Shown one piece after another: positions 8,841-17,653 of a DNA stretch of 64,000 bases. Position numbers and translations under genes: made by a program. Origin of the DNA: Affinirhizobium straminoryzae (GTDB lineage: Bacteria > Pseudomonadota > Alphaproteobacteria > Rhizobiales > Rhizobiaceae). The stretch is from contig NZ_VJMG01000010.1 in the NCBI RefSeq assembly GCF_007004135.1, forward strand, positions 186,001 to 250,000. Reading direction: 5' to 3'. Below the pieces are notes generated by a model that was given only the letters and a program-made list of their open reading frames with translations, searched no databases and was not told the origin of the DNA. Position 1 is the first letter of the stretch. Every line of letters starts with the position of its first letter.

Positions 8841-9817
8841 TGTTTGTCCCCGCCATTCCCTTGCATCGCCGCGTGGTTATGAGCGCCGGGCTCTGCCTGG
8901 CGCTTCTCGTCGTTGCGAGCCTTGCAATCGGCGTCGAAGAGATCTCGCTTTCATCAACGGCCCGCAGCGTACCGCTCGCCGATCTGCTGTCAATCAGCCG
9001 GCTGCCGCGCACCCTGGCCGCCGTGCTCTGCGGTGCAGGCCTTGCCGTCGCCGGGCAGATCCTACAGACGCTGACCCGCAACCGCTTCGTTGAACCGTCG
9101 ACCGCCGGCACGGCACAAAGCGCCGCACTTGGCATCCTGATCGTCACACTCTTTCTGCCGGCCGCCGGCCTTGGCATGAAGGCGCTGGTTGCGAGCATCT
9201 GTGCGCTTGCAGGCACCGCGCTCTTTCTTTCGACGGCCCACCGCCTGCCACCGGAGCAACCGCATCTCGTGCCGCTCTTCGGCATGGTCTATGGCGGTGT
9301 GGTGGGAGCGGCCGTCACCTATGTCGCCTGGCAAAACGATCTCCTTCAATATCTCGACATCTGGACGAATGGCGAATTCTCCGGCGTGCTGCGGGGGCGC
9401 TACGAACTGCTTTTCGTCGCCGTCGTCATCGTCGCCGTTGCCATGCTGATTGCCGAGCGGTTGACGATCATGGCGCTCGGCGAGGCGCAGGCGACCAGTC
9501 TCGGCATCGACTATCGCCGGATGACCCAGATCGGACTCGTGCTGGTGTCCGTCATGTCGGCACTGTCAGTCGTCGTTGTCGGGCTCATTCCCTTTGTCGG
9601 GCTGGTGGTACCGAACCTCGTATCACGCCTTTCGGGTGACAATCTGCGTGGCACGCTGCCCCTGACGGCCCTGGGCGGGGCAATCCTGGTGCTTGCCTCC
9701 GACATCGCGGGGCGCATCATCCGCTTTCCCTACGAGATCCCCGTCGGCACCGTGATGGGGGTGATCGGGCCGGCCGTCTTCCTCTGGTTCGTCCTTCAGG
9801 AGCGACGCGATGCGTGA
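8840..9817 (+). CDS. Ferric-siderophore ABC transporter permease (FecCD family, FatD-like)
   Basis: A polytopic inner-membrane protein of about 325 aa with nine or ten hydrophobic helices. FecCD-family signatures are RLPRTLAAVLCGAGLAVAG near the N-terminus, the GEAQATSLG segment in the cytoplasmic loop that contacts the ATPase, and IPFVGLVVPNLVSRL after it. The start is ATG 8840, overlapping the binding-protein stop as TGATG; GTG 8837 is possible. It forms one half of the permease with the next gene, and the 3' end overlaps that gene by eight bases. Confidence 0.88.
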   Translation: MFVPAIPLHRRVVMSAGLCLALLVVASLAIGVEEISLSSTARSVPLADLLSISRLPRTLAAVLCGAGLAVAGQILQTLTRNRFVEPSTAGTAQSAALGILIVTLFLPAAGLGMKALVASICALAGTALFLSTAHRLPPEQPHLVPLFGMVYGGVVGAAVTYVAWQNDLLQYLDIWTNGEFSGVLRGRYELLFVAVVIVAVAMLIAERLTIMALGEAQATSLGIDYRRMTQIGLVLVSVMSALSVVVVGLIPFVGLVVPNLVSRLSGDNLRGTLPLTALGGAILVLASDIAGRIIRFPYEIPVGTVMGVIGPAVFLWFVLQERRDA

Positions 9818-10754
9818 TCGGATCGTCATAGCCCTCCTCCTCGGCCTGGCGCTCACGACGATGGCCGCCTTCATGGGCGTGAACCTGCGCGGCAACATCG
9901 CATTGGCGCTGGAACTGAGAGGCATCAGGCTCGCAGCCCTGGTGACGGTCGCCATCGCCATTGCACTTTCGACCGTCACCTTCCAGACGATCACCGGCAA
10001 TCGCATTCTCACGCCCTCGATCATGGGGCTCGACGCGCTTTACCAGTTCGGACAGGCCGCCCTCGTCTTCGGACTGGGCGGGCTGGGTTATGTCTCCCTC
10101 TCGCCGCTTCTGAAGTTCGGCGCTGAAACCGCAGCCCTGATGCTGCTCGCAATGATCATCCTGCGGCCGGCACTGAAGAGCCAGATGGACCTCACGCGGA
10201 TGCTGCTGGCGGGCGTCATCATCGGTGCGCTCTTTCGCAGCATGACCAGTCTCATCGCCCGATTGATCGACCCGCAGGAGTTTGCCGTGGCGCAAAGGGC
10301 GATGGTCGCAAACTTCTCCTCGCCGATGATCGACCTGCTGCTGATTGCGGTGCTCGTCACGGTCATTGCGGGCGGCTTCCTCCTGTCCCGCCGACATCTG
10401 CTCGATATCGCAGCGCTCGGTCGCGACACGGCGATCGGGCTCGGTGTCACCTGGAACCGCACGGTGATGATCCACCTCCTTGTCGTTTCGCTGCTGGTAG
10501 CCGTCTCCACCGCGCTGGTCGGCCCCGTTACCTTTTTAGGTCTGCTGGTCACAGCCCTCGCCGAACGGCTGACGGTCTCGCGACGGCATGACACTCTCTT
10601 CGCCGTCGCAATTCTGCTCGGCGTGATCGTTCTCGTCGGCGGGCAAACGCTCCTGCAACACGGCCTCGGCCAGGCTTCAACGCTCTCGGTCGTTGTCGAT
10701 TTCATCGGCGGCCTCGTCTTCATCCTGCTTCTGTTTGCGAGGCGCATCCGATGA
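9810..10754 (+). CDS. Ferric-siderophore ABC transporter permease (FecCD family, FatC-like)
   Basis: The second FecCD permease, 314 aa, with about nine membrane helices. It contains AALGRDTAIGLGV (coupling-helix region) and GPVTFLGLLVTALAERL, which corresponds to the conserved helix that precedes the ATPase contact. It pairs with the previous permease to form the translocation pore. An AGGAG (within CAGGAGCGACGCG) precedes ATG 9810, which lies inside the end of the previous gene. Its stop overlaps the start of the ATPase gene as ATGA. The last residues (LLFARRIR) are a basic cytoplasmic tail. Confidence 0.88.
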   Translation: MRDRIVIALLLGLALTTMAAFMGVNLRGNIALALELRGIRLAALVTVAIAIALSTVTFQTITGNRILTPSIMGLDALYQFGQAALVFGLGGLGYVSLSPLLKFGAETAALMLLAMIILRPALKSQMDLTRMLLAGVIIGALFRSMTSLIARLIDPQEFAVAQRAMVANFSSPMIDLLLIAVLVTVIAGGFLLSRRHLLDIAALGRDTAIGLGVTWNRTVMIHLLVVSLLVAVSTALVGPVTFLGLLVTALAERLTVSRRHDTLFAVAILLGVIVLVGGQTLLQHGLGQASTLSVVVDFIGGLVFILLLFARRIR

Positions 10755-11521
10755 TCGAAATCAAATCCGTAAGCCTCGTTCGTGAGGGCCAGCGCGTGCT
10801 GGACAGCATCGACCTCCTGCTCCCGAGAGGCGGTCTCACCGCGCTGGTCGGCCCGAACGGCGCCGGCAAGTCGACCCTTCTATCGCTCGCCGCCCGATTG
10901 TTGCCGCTGCAAGACGGCTCGGTGACGATCGACGGACTGCCGGTGGAATCGACACCCGGCAAGCTGCTCGCGAAGAAGATCGCCATCCTCCGGCAGGATT
11001 CCGGCCCGCCGCCGCGCGTGAGCGTGCGTGACATGGTGGGCTTTGGCCGCTTTCCGCACAGCGGCGGACGGATGACGGCGCAGGATCGGACGATGGTCGA
11101 GGAGGCGCTCGCCCGCTTCGAGCTTGAGGCGCTTGCCAACCGTTCGCTCGACCGCCTCTCCGGCGGACAGCGGCAGCGGGTGATGGTGGCAATGACCTAT
11201 TGCCAGGACACCGACTATATCCTGCTCGACGAGCCCCTGAACAATCTCGACATGTATCACGCTCGCCAGTTGATGCTGGAACTCAGGCGACTGGTCGACG
11301 AAACCGGCCGTACCATCGTCATCGTGCTGCACGACATCAACCACGCCTCGGCGAGTGCCGACCGGATCATCGCGATGAAGAACGGCATGATCGCCGCGGA
11401 TGGCACGCCAGAGACGGTGATGCGCACCGAAGTGCTGGAAGCAATCTACGGGTTTCGGGTTCCCGTTATCGAGACGAACGGTATGCGGCTTGCGCTGCAA
11501 TACGCCTCCTGCGCGCCTTGA
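10751..11521 (+). CDS. Ferric-siderophore ABC transporter ATPase (FatE-like)
   Basis: A 256-aa nucleotide-binding subunit. Walker A is GPNGAGKS near residue 34, the signature LSGGQRQR near 136, Walker B YILLDEP near 157, and the switch His lies in VLHDINHA. It powers import of the ferric complex through the two preceding permeases. The start overlaps the permease stop as ATGA. It is the last gene of the operon: the following 144 bases carry no gene and the next gene comes from the other strand. Confidence 0.9.
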   Translation: MIEIKSVSLVREGQRVLDSIDLLLPRGGLTALVGPNGAGKSTLLSLAARLLPLQDGSVTIDGLPVESTPGKLLAKKIAILRQDSGPPPRVSVRDMVGFGRFPHSGGRMTAQDRTMVEEALARFELEALANRSLDRLSGGQRQRVMVAMTYCQDTDYILLDEPLNNLDMYHARQLMLELRRLVDETGRTIVIVLHDINHASASADRIIAMKNGMIAADGTPETVMRTEVLEAIYGFRVPVIETNGMRLALQYASCAP

Positions 11522-11665
11522 CCTGCCGTTGCGGTCGGAGAGGGCGTGAGGGAAGGCAAAGGGAACGCGTGTCCCCCTCGGCAGACTGATCTCACGGGAG
11601 ATGTGGTCCACCATACCCGTCACTGCCCTGCCTGCGCGGTTCCGGCGGATGCCCCGGCTCCGCGC
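11522..11665. other. Convergent intergenic gap, no gene seen
   Basis: This lies between the 3' ends of the siderophore ATPase gene (+) and the biotin carboxylase gene (-). I see no convincing gene and no strong hairpin with a T-run for either strand. A weak stem (ATCTC/GAGAT around 11590-11604) is the only structure noted. Confidence 0.4.
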
Positions 11666-13393
11666 TTATTCCAGCCTGAGAAGAAGACTGCCGGCCTGGA
11701 GGTAAGCGCCTTGCTGGACCAGAAGCCGAACCGTTCCGGCCTTGGGCGCGGTGATCTGCGTTTCCATCTTCATCGCTTCCATCACGGCCAGAAGATCGCC
11801 TTCGGCAACCGTGGCGCCGTCCTCCACCTTGAAGGTCTGCAGGGTTCCCGAAACCGGGGCAGCTACGCCATCCAACGGGGTCTGCGCAGACTGACCCGTC
11901 ATGCCATTCTGACTGCGTCCTGCCGCCCCCAGGCTGGACAGCAGGATGCTCGGCAGGCCGACCGAGACCCGCCGACCATCAATTTCCAGCCATGTGCGCG
12001 TCATCGACGGATCGTCGGCAGGTACAGGGCGCTCCATAGCGTCGGGCATGGCGGCAAAGTCCGTCTCGATCCAGCGGGTGTGAACCTTGAAGCCGTCAGC
12101 ACCGGTAAAGTCATCCGCCTCAACTGCGGCGCGGTGGAACGGCAGGACGGTCGCCACCCCTTCGATGCGAAACTCCGAAAGCGCCCGCCGGGCCCGGCGC
12201 AGCACCTGATCGCGGTCGGCGCCCGTGACAATAAGCTTCGCCACGAGGGAATCGAACACACCGGGGATCGAGGAACCGCTGACAACACCGCTGTCGAGGC
12301 GAACGCCCGGTCCGGATGGCGGATCGAAGACGGCAATGTCACCGGGTGTCGGCAGGAAACCACGACCGGGATCCTCGGCATTGATGCGAAACTCCATCGC
12401 GTGCCCGCGCGGCTCCGGCGTCTCCAGAATACTCAGCGTCCGGCCTTCCGCGATGCGGAACTGCTCGATGACGAGATCGATTCCCGTCGTTTCCTCGGTC
12501 ACGGGATGTTCAACCTGAAGGCGCGTATTGACTTCGAGGAAGGAAATCGTGCCGTCGACGCCAAGCAGGAACTCGACGGTGCCCGCACCCGAATATCCCG
12601 CAGCCGCGCAGATCGCCTTTGCCGCATCATGGATCTTCTGCCGCTGCTCGGCGGACAGGAACGGCGCCGGAGCCTCTTCGATGAGCTTCTGGTTACGGCG
12701 CTGCAGCGAACAGTCCCGCGTGCCGACCACCAGTACGTTGCCATGCTTGTCGGCCAGAACCTGCGCCTCGATGTGGCGGGGCCGGTCCAGGAAGCGTTCG
12801 AGGAAACATTCACCACGCCCGAAGGCAGCGGTGGCTTCGCGCACGGCGGACTCGTAGAGATCGGCGATCTCCTCCATCTTCCAGGCCACCTTCAGCCCGC
12901 GCCCGCCGCCGCCATGGGCGGCCTTGATAGCAACAGGCAGGCCATGCGTTCTTGCAAAGGCGACAACCTCGGCAGCCGAGGTGACGGGACCGTCGCTGCC
13001 GGCCACAAGCGGCGCGCCAACACTGGTAGCGATATGACGCGCCTTGACCTTGTCGCCGAGCGTTTCGATCACATGCGGGTCGGGGCCGATCCAGATAAGG
13101 CCGGCATCGAGCACGGCCTGCGCAAACTCGGCACGCTCCGACAGGAAGCCATAGCCGGGGTGGACGGCGTCAGCGCCGGCCCGCTTTGCGATGGCGATCA
13201 GCTTGGCAATGTCGAGATAGGTTTCGGCCGGGCGCACGCCCTCCAGTGCGTAGGCCTCATCGGCCAGCCTTACGAAGAGCGCATCACAATCGGGATCGGC
13301 ATAGACGGCGACCGATCCGATACCATGGTCGCGGCAGGCGCGGATGATGCGCACGGCAATCTCGCCGCGATTGGCGATCAGAACTTTTTTCAT
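11666..13393 (-). CDS. Biotin carboxylase with C-terminal biotinyl domain (AccC/AccB-type)
   Basis: A 575-aa protein. Residues 1-450 are a biotin carboxylase: [15 protein letters not shown] at the N-terminus, ATP-grasp glycine loop [11 protein letters not shown], and [14 protein letters not shown] in the active site. The C-terminus (about 505-575) is a biotinyl domain with EAMKMETQ, the modified Lys near residue 541. It carboxylates its own biotin with ATP and bicarbonate and needs a carboxyltransferase partner. The gene upstream, 11 bases away on the same strand, is a PxpB-PxpC fusion; these domains are homologous to the carboxyltransferase part of urea carboxylase. I therefore infer that the two form one biotin-dependent enzyme, possibly acting on 5-oxoproline or a related cyclic amide. 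No CoA-type carboxyltransferase gene is nearby. Confidence 0.88.
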   Translation of the reverse strand: MKKVLIANRGEIAVRIIRACRDHGIGSVAVYADPDCDALFVRLADEAYALEGVRPAETYLDIAKLIAIAKRAGADAVHPGYGFLSERAEFAQAVLDAGLIWIGPDPHVIETLGDKVKARHIATSVGAPLVAGSDGPVTSAAEVVAFARTHGLPVAIKAAHGGGGRGLKVAWKMEEIADLYESAVREATAAFGRGECFLERFLDRPRHIEAQVLADKHGNVLVVGTRDCSLQRRNQKLIEEAPAPFLSAEQRQKIHDAAKAICAAAGYSGAGTVEFLLGVDGTISFLEVNTRLQVEHPVTEETTGIDLVIEQFRIAEGRTLSILETPEPRGHAMEFRINAEDPGRGFLPTPGDIAVFDPPSGPGVRLDSGVVSGSSIPGVFDSLVAKLIVTGADRDQVLRRARRALSEFRIEGVATVLPFHRAAVEADDFTGADGFKVHTRWIETDFAAMPDAMERPVPADDPSMTRTWLEIDGRRVSVGLPSILLSSLGAAGRSQNGMTGQSAQTPLDGVAAPVSGTLQTFKVEDGATVAEGDLLAVMEAMKMETQITAPKAGTVRLLVQQGAYLQAGSLLLRLE

Positions 13394-13404
13394 CGCTGCT
13401 CTCC

Positions 13405-15009
13405 TCAGATGTCGTTGGTTCCGGTCGCCGAAATCTCCGCGAAGGGGGCAATCGGTCGGAACCTGATTTTGGCGTTGACGGGGATCTGGCCCGCAAGGTC
13501 GAGGTGGTAGTCCGCAACCGCGCCGATGACCGGATAGCCGCCTGTCAGCGGATGATCGGCGAGGAAGAGCACCGGCTGGCCGCTATGCGGAATCTGGATG
13601 GCGCCGGTCGCCGTGCCCTCACTCGGAAGTTCGGCGGTGTCCCTGCGCTCGACCGGCAGGTCACCGGCAAGCCTGATACCGACCCGGCTGGATTGGGGCG
13701 TCACCGTCCAGAGCTGGGCACTCAGGGTTTCCAGTCCCTTCTGCGTGAACCAGTCGGTGCGCGGACCGAGCACGACATCGAGGGTCACGATCTCGCCGGC
13801 CAGGGGAGGCTCGAAGGCCGGAGCCTCGTCGAGCGAGACGCTGGCAAGACCGGCGGTCCTGCCCTTCAGTGTCAGAACGGCGCCCGTCACCACGGGTTTC
13901 GGGCCGACGACAGCCAGCGTATCGGTCGCGAAACTGCCAAGAACCGGCTCGACATCGAAGCCGCCGCGCACGGAAAGATAGCTGCGCATGCCCTTCACAG
14001 GCTGGCCGAGCCGCACGGTATCGCCGGGCTCCAGAGAGATCGGGCGATAGGCTTCAGCGCCGTATACGGCTCCGGCAGCGGTCTCGATCGTGATCGGGCA
14101 CGGCGCGCCGGCAAGGCCGATGACGGCGCGGGCAGCGCTCCTGAACGCGAAGCCGCCGAGCGTCAGTTCCAGACACGGCGTGTTGGCGGGATTTCCGGCA
14201 AGACGGTTCGCGGCATTGAAGGCGCTGCGGTCGAGCGCTCCGGACGACGACACCCCCTGCCCCGTCTGCCCGAAACGGCCAAGATCCTGAAACAGCGCGG
14301 GCATCGGCGCAGCCAGAACCTCGAAATGTGGAGCGGAGAGGTCCGGCTGCCGTTCTGCCTTGCGCGGCGTCTGCGCAAGGGAAACAGTCCTGCCGGTCCT
14401 GGCCATGTCGAGGAAGCGAACGCGATAGCCAGGCTGCAACAGCGCGCCGGGTTCCCGGTCGATATCCCACATCTTGAGCGGCGTCGTGCCGATGATCTGC
14501 CAGCCGCCCGGGCTGTTTTGCGGGTAGACGCCGCTGAACGCACCGGCAAGCGCCACCGAGCCCGCCGGAATGCGGGTGCGCGGGCTCTGGCGGCGCGGGA
14601 CGGCAAGTGCCGGATCGCCGCCGACAAGATAGCCGAAACCGGGCGCGAAGCCGCAAAAGGCTACGGCAAATTCGCTTTCGGTATGCCGGCGGATCACCTC
14701 ATCGACGCCAAGGCCGGTCAGCGCTGCCACATCGTTCAGGTCTTCACCGTCGTAGCGGACGGGAATCTCCACAAGCTGTCCGGCAGCCGGCGGCGCGGCG
14801 GAGAGATCGCGTGCTGCAAGCGCTTCCGCGATACGAGCGGCATCGATCGTGTCCGGCCGGAACCGGATCATCAGCGTGCGTGCGGCCGGCACCATCTCCT
14901 CGATTCCGTCGACGGGTTCAGTCGACAAAGACGCAAACAGCGCCAGCGTTTCATGGAGACTGGCGAGTTCGACAAGGAGAACGGTAAGGCTGACGGGGAG
15001 GATACGCAT
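13405..15009 (-). CDS. 5-oxoprolinase-type subunits PxpB-PxpC fusion (KipI/KipA, AHS1-AHS2)
   Basis: A 534-aa fusion. The N-terminal 220 residues are the AHS1/KipI/PxpB domain, with [27 protein letters not shown] features split over FAPGFGYL and [14 protein letters not shown], then [10 protein letters not shown]. From about residue 235 the AHS2/KipA/PxpC domain starts ([19 protein letters not shown]) and runs to the end, including [15 protein letters not shown] and [16 protein letters not shown]. With PxpA these subunits hydrolyse 5-oxoproline to glutamate with ATP. The same domains also form the carboxyltransferase of urea carboxylase. The start is ATG at 15009; the longer open frame upstream encodes low-complexity Pro/Arg sequence and overlaps the 57-aa gene. 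The fusion and the adjacent biotin carboxylase suggest a biotin-dependent version of the enzyme. Confidence 0.85.
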   Translation of the reverse strand: MRILPVSLTVLLVELASLHETLALFASLSTEPVDGIEEMVPAARTLMIRFRPDTIDAARIAEALAARDLSAAPPAAGQLVEIPVRYDGEDLNDVAALTGLGVDEVIRRHTESEFAVAFCGFAPGFGYLVGGDPALAVPRRQSPRTRIPAGSVALAGAFSGVYPQNSPGGWQIIGTTPLKMWDIDREPGALLQPGYRVRFLDMARTGRTVSLAQTPRKAERQPDLSAPHFEVLAAPMPALFQDLGRFGQTGQGVSSSGALDRSAFNAANRLAGNPANTPCLELTLGGFAFRSAARAVIGLAGAPCPITIETAAGAVYGAEAYRPISLEPGDTVRLGQPVKGMRSYLSVRGGFDVEPVLGSFATDTLAVVGPKPVVTGAVLTLKGRTAGLASVSLDEAPAFEPPLAGEIVTLDVVLGPRTDWFTQKGLETLSAQLWTVTPQSSRVGIRLAGDLPVERRDTAELPSEGTATGAIQIPHSGQPVLFLADHPLTGGYPVIGAVADYHLDLAGQIPVNAKIRFRPIAPFAEISATGTNDI

Positions 15010-15016
15010 CGGGCTC

Positions 15017-15190
15017 TCAGGCGTGATAGGCGGAATCGGGAATGTCCGTGATGGATATGCAGCCCGGCGCATGGGTAATCGCGAAGGGAACGCCGGATGT
15101 CGGCTCGACACGGTCTTGGCGATAGGTGGCGCGGGCCTTTCGGGCAGCTGGCGTATCGACATGTGCCCGAAAATCGATCGGAGTGGCCAT
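15017..15190 (-). CDS. 57-aa protein resembling an internally deleted YcsI/DUF1445 hydro-lyase
   Basis: A 57-aa protein packed between pxpA (4-base gap) and the pxpBC fusion (7-base gap), with GGGAG about nine bases before its ATG at 15190. The first half (ARKARATYRQDRVEPTSG) resembles the N-terminus of the YcsI/DUF1445 putative hydro-lyase family. The second half (PFAITHAPGCISITDIPD) resembles the C-terminus of the same family. Full-length members have about 260-270 residues, so the middle appears to be missing in frame. In Bacillus subtilis ycsI sits between ycsF (pxpA) and kipI (pxpB) with ycsG between, which supports the relationship. It may be a decayed but still translated remnant or a reduced functional peptide. 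The family match is from memory and not verified by alignment. Confidence 0.55.
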   Translation of the reverse strand: MATPIDFRAHVDTPAARKARATYRQDRVEPTSGVPFAITHAPGCISITDIPDSAYHA

Positions 15191-15194
15191 CGTC

Positions 15195-15962
15195 TCAGGC
15201 TCCCGTGACAAAAGATCGGATGGCGACGCCCTCGCGTTCGAAACGCTGGCGGATCGTTTCGGCAATGTCGACCGCACCGGGGCTGTCGCCGTGAACGCAG
15301 ATGGACTGGGCGGAAATCTCGATGGTGGAACCGTCGATGGCAACAAGCGTGCCGGTGCGGGCAAGGCGCAGCATGCGCTCGGCGATCTCGTCTTTGTCAT
15401 GCAGAACCGCCCCCGGCTCGCGGCGGGAGACAAGCTCACCCTTCGGCGTGTAGGCGCGATCGGCAAAGGCTTCAGCCACAACGGCAAGACCGGCCTTGCG
15501 GGCAAGATCAAGAATGGGAGCATTGGCAAGGCCCATCAGGACAAGCCCGGCGTCGATGGCGAGGATCGCATCGATCACGGCCTGTCCCTGTCTGGCGTCC
15601 CAGGCGATGCGGTTATAAAGCGCGCCATGCGGCTTCACGTAGGTGACGGTGGTGCCAAGCGAGGCAGCAATGCCCTTCAGGGCGCCGATCTGGTAGATTG
15701 TGTCAGTAAAGAGCTGTTCCGGCGCGATATCCATGTCGCGACGGCCGAAACCGACGCGGTCCGGATAGGACACATGGGCACCGATCGCCACGCCTCTGGC
15801 GGCCGCCGCCTTGACCGTATTGTAGATGCCGGCGGGGTCGCCTGCATGAAATCCGCAGGCAATGTTCGCGCTGGAGACGATGGCCAGCATGGCCTCGTCC
15901 TGTCCCATGCGCCAGGCACCGTAGCTTTCGCCGAGATCACTGTTCAGATCGATTGCAGCCAT
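15195..15962 (-). CDS. pxpA: 5-oxoprolinase subunit PxpA (LamB/YcsF family)
   Basis: A 255-aa LamB/YcsF protein. The family signature is at the N-terminus: [14 protein letters not shown], then [13 protein letters not shown] and [25 protein letters not shown] near residue 120 and [15 protein letters not shown] near 190 are also typical. PxpA works with PxpB and PxpC to cleave 5-oxo-L-proline (pyroglutamate) to glutamate with ATP, disposing of a spontaneous glutamine damage product. Length is as expected for the family. Gene order (NRAMP carrier, pxpA, small ORF, pxpBC) mirrors the Bacillus ycsFGI-kipIA locus. The start codon at 15962 immediately yields the conserved DLNSDLGE motif, so no shorter start is likely. 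Confidence 0.92.
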   Translation of the reverse strand: MAAIDLNSDLGESYGAWRMGQDEAMLAIVSSANIACGFHAGDPAGIYNTVKAAAARGVAIGAHVSYPDRVGFGRRDMDIAPEQLFTDTIYQIGALKGIAASLGTTVTYVKPHGALYNRIAWDARQGQAVIDAILAIDAGLVLMGLANAPILDLARKAGLAVVAEAFADRAYTPKGELVSRREPGAVLHDKDEIAERMLRLARTGTLVAIDGSTIEISAQSICVHGDSPGAVDIAETIRQRFEREGVAIRSFVTGA

Positions 15963-16073
15963 CGTGAAGTTCTCCTTGAGCTCCTGGCAAGGTCATCGCA
16001 ATGATCTTGCTATCGCTATTGCATCGACAAGGGAATGTGCGTCGCAGCCTGTTCGTGACGTATCACAACGGGC

Positions 16074-16129
16074 CTTGCGACATCGGGGCGAGCGTGGCGC
16101 GCCAAGGTCGCCACGCTCTCTTGCGACAT
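16074..16129. repeat. Perfect 10-bp stem hairpin flanked by 10-bp direct repeats
   Basis: The direct repeat CTTGCGACAT occurs at 16074-16083 and 16120-16129. Between the copies lies a perfect inverted repeat, GAGCGTGGCG (16090-16099) and CGCCACGCTC (16109-16118), with a 9-base loop. It lies downstream of the NRAMP-like gene and upstream of pxpA in the direction of transcription. There is no T-run after either arm, so it is not a classical terminator. It could modulate expression between the two genes or be a short inserted palindrome. Confidence 0.55.
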
Positions 16130-16135
16130 GCGCCG

Positions 16136-17386
16136 TCACAGGCCGAGCAGCGCGAAGATCGGGCCGATCGACTTGTAGGCCATGTACCAGGTCAGGCAGC
16201 AGACCAGCGCACCGAGCACCAGCAACCAGCGCGGATACTGATAGCCGTTCATCAGGTCGGCGCGCTTCCAGGCGGCAAACAGCAGCATGGACAGACCGAT
16301 CGGCAACACGAGGCCATTCAGGCCGCCGACGAAGACCAGCATGGCGGCCGGCGGCGTGGTGATGATGACATAGGCGACGAGCGAGATGCAGATGAAGGCG
16401 ACGGTTGCCAGGTTGCGCTGACGCTCGGAGATTTCCGGTCTGAAAGCCGTCAGGAACGACACCGAGGTATAGGCCGCGCCGATGATGCTGGTCATGGCGG
16501 AGGCAAGGAAGACGGCACCGAACAGGCGGAAACCGATATCACCGGCTGCTGCATGAAAGGCCTGGCCGGCCGGATTGGCTCCCTTGCCCGAAAGGTCGAT
16601 GACAACACCGCTTGCAACGACACCGAGAACGGCGAGGAACAGGATGTAGCGCAGCACGCCGGTGATCGCGATTCCGCTCAGCGCCGCGCGGTTGATGGCA
16701 GAAATGTTTTCCACGCCGGCCGTGCCCTTGTCGAGCAGGCGGTGCGCGCCGGCATAGGTGATATAGCCGCCGACCGTGCCGCCGACGATGGTGGTGATCG
16801 TCGCAAAATCGATGGTCGAAGGCAGGAAGGTCTGATGGAAGGCGTCGGCAACCGGCGGGCCTGACACGACCGTCGCATAGAGGATCAGCGCCAGCTTGAC
16901 GAAGGCGGCGACGAAGACCACGCGGTCCATCGCAACACCGGCCCGGCGCGACAGGAAGATGCCGATGGCGGCCAGAGCGGCCGCAGCCCCGCCGATCTTC
17001 GGATCGAGATCGACCATTGCATTGAGGCCGAGCCCGGCGCCGCCGATATTGCCGACATTGAAGAACAGGCCGCCGATGATCACGAGAATGGCCAGCAGAT
17101 AGCCGGAGCCGGGAATGGCGGCATTGGCAATTGCCGGCGCACGCATGCGGGTGACGGCGACGATGCGCCAGACATTCGCCTGCACGACGAAATCGATCAG
17201 GATCGAGACCACGATCGCGAAAGCGAAGGCTGCCCCCAGTTTCACGGTGAAGGTGGCGGTCTGCGTGATGAACCCCGGCCCGACGGCCGCCATCGACATC
17301 AGGAACATGGCGGAAAGCAGGGCATAGCGCTGGGACTGCGCGCCTCCCGCAGCCTTGCGGCCCGGCACAGGCTCGGTCTTCTGCAT
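16136..17386 (-). CDS. NRAMP-related membrane carrier (YcsG-like), metal motifs absent
   Basis: A 416-aa inner-membrane protein with about 11 hydrophobic helices and the NRAMP/SLC11 fold. GPGFITQTATFT lies in the first helix and NVGNIGGAGLG in the third. True metal transporters have DPGN in TM1 and an MPH motif in TM6. Here the TM1 region reads GPGFITQTA without the Asp, and the TM6 region (YITYAGAHRLLDKG) lacks the metal-binding Met. It is therefore unlikely to carry Mn or Fe. Its place upstream of pxpA matches Bacillus YcsG, so transport of 5-oxoproline or a related amino compound is a reasonable inference. The start is ATG 17386; the promoter region with the GntR operator-like repeat lies directly upstream. 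Confidence 0.82.
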   Translation of the reverse strand: MQKTEPVPGRKAAGGAQSQRYALLSAMFLMSMAAVGPGFITQTATFTVKLGAAFAFAIVVSILIDFVVQANVWRIVAVTRMRAPAIANAAIPGSGYLLAILVIIGGLFFNVGNIGGAGLGLNAMVDLDPKIGGAAAALAAIGIFLSRRAGVAMDRVVFVAAFVKLALILYATVVSGPPVADAFHQTFLPSTIDFATITTIVGGTVGGYITYAGAHRLLDKGTAGVENISAINRAALSGIAITGVLRYILFLAVLGVVASGVVIDLSGKGANPAGQAFHAAAGDIGFRLFGAVFLASAMTSIIGAAYTSVSFLTAFRPEISERQRNLATVAFICISLVAYVIITTPPAAMLVFVGGLNGLVLPIGLSMLLFAAWKRADLMNGYQYPRWLLVLGALVCCLTWYMAYKSIGPIFALLGL

Positions 17387-17487
17387 GATATGTCTCCGTT
17401 TATCGTCATCCGCCCCTCGCGGATGCTTTCATGCTCTCAATCATGGAATGCTCCTCAGAAATGTCAATATCGTTGAACAATCTTTTA

Positions 17488-17525
17488 ATATTGCACAGCA
17501 ATATAGATACATTGCTGTGCAATAT
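17488..17525. promoter_or_regulatory. 15-bp perfect inverted repeat, candidate GntR operator
   Basis: ATATTGCACAGCAAT (17488-17502) and ATTGCTGTGCAATAT (17511-17525) are exact reverse complements separated by 8 bases. The repeat sits in the AT-rich 267-base region between the divergent NRAMP/pxp operon and the GntR gene. That position suits an operator controlling both directions. The regulator assignment is inferred from adjacency. Confidence 0.7.
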
Positions 17526-17653
17526 GATGAAGTTTTGGGCAAAGACTCCGTGTGTGCCGCCAAACATTTGTGCTATGGAGGCAAGTGTTGAGGGAACAGA
17601 CGCAGCGGGCCACCCATGACAGGCCCGACGGGAAGCATTGGGGACGCAACAGC

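Noticed and set aside
11546-13510. Long + strand open frame (654 codons) opposite the biotin carboxylase gene
   Set aside because: It lies antisense to a clearly conserved gene and its translation shows no domain; long antisense frames are expected in high-GC coding DNA.
13504-15051. Long + strand open frame opposite the pxpBC fusion
   Set aside because: Antisense to a recognised gene, with low-complexity composition rich in Arg, Gly and Ala.
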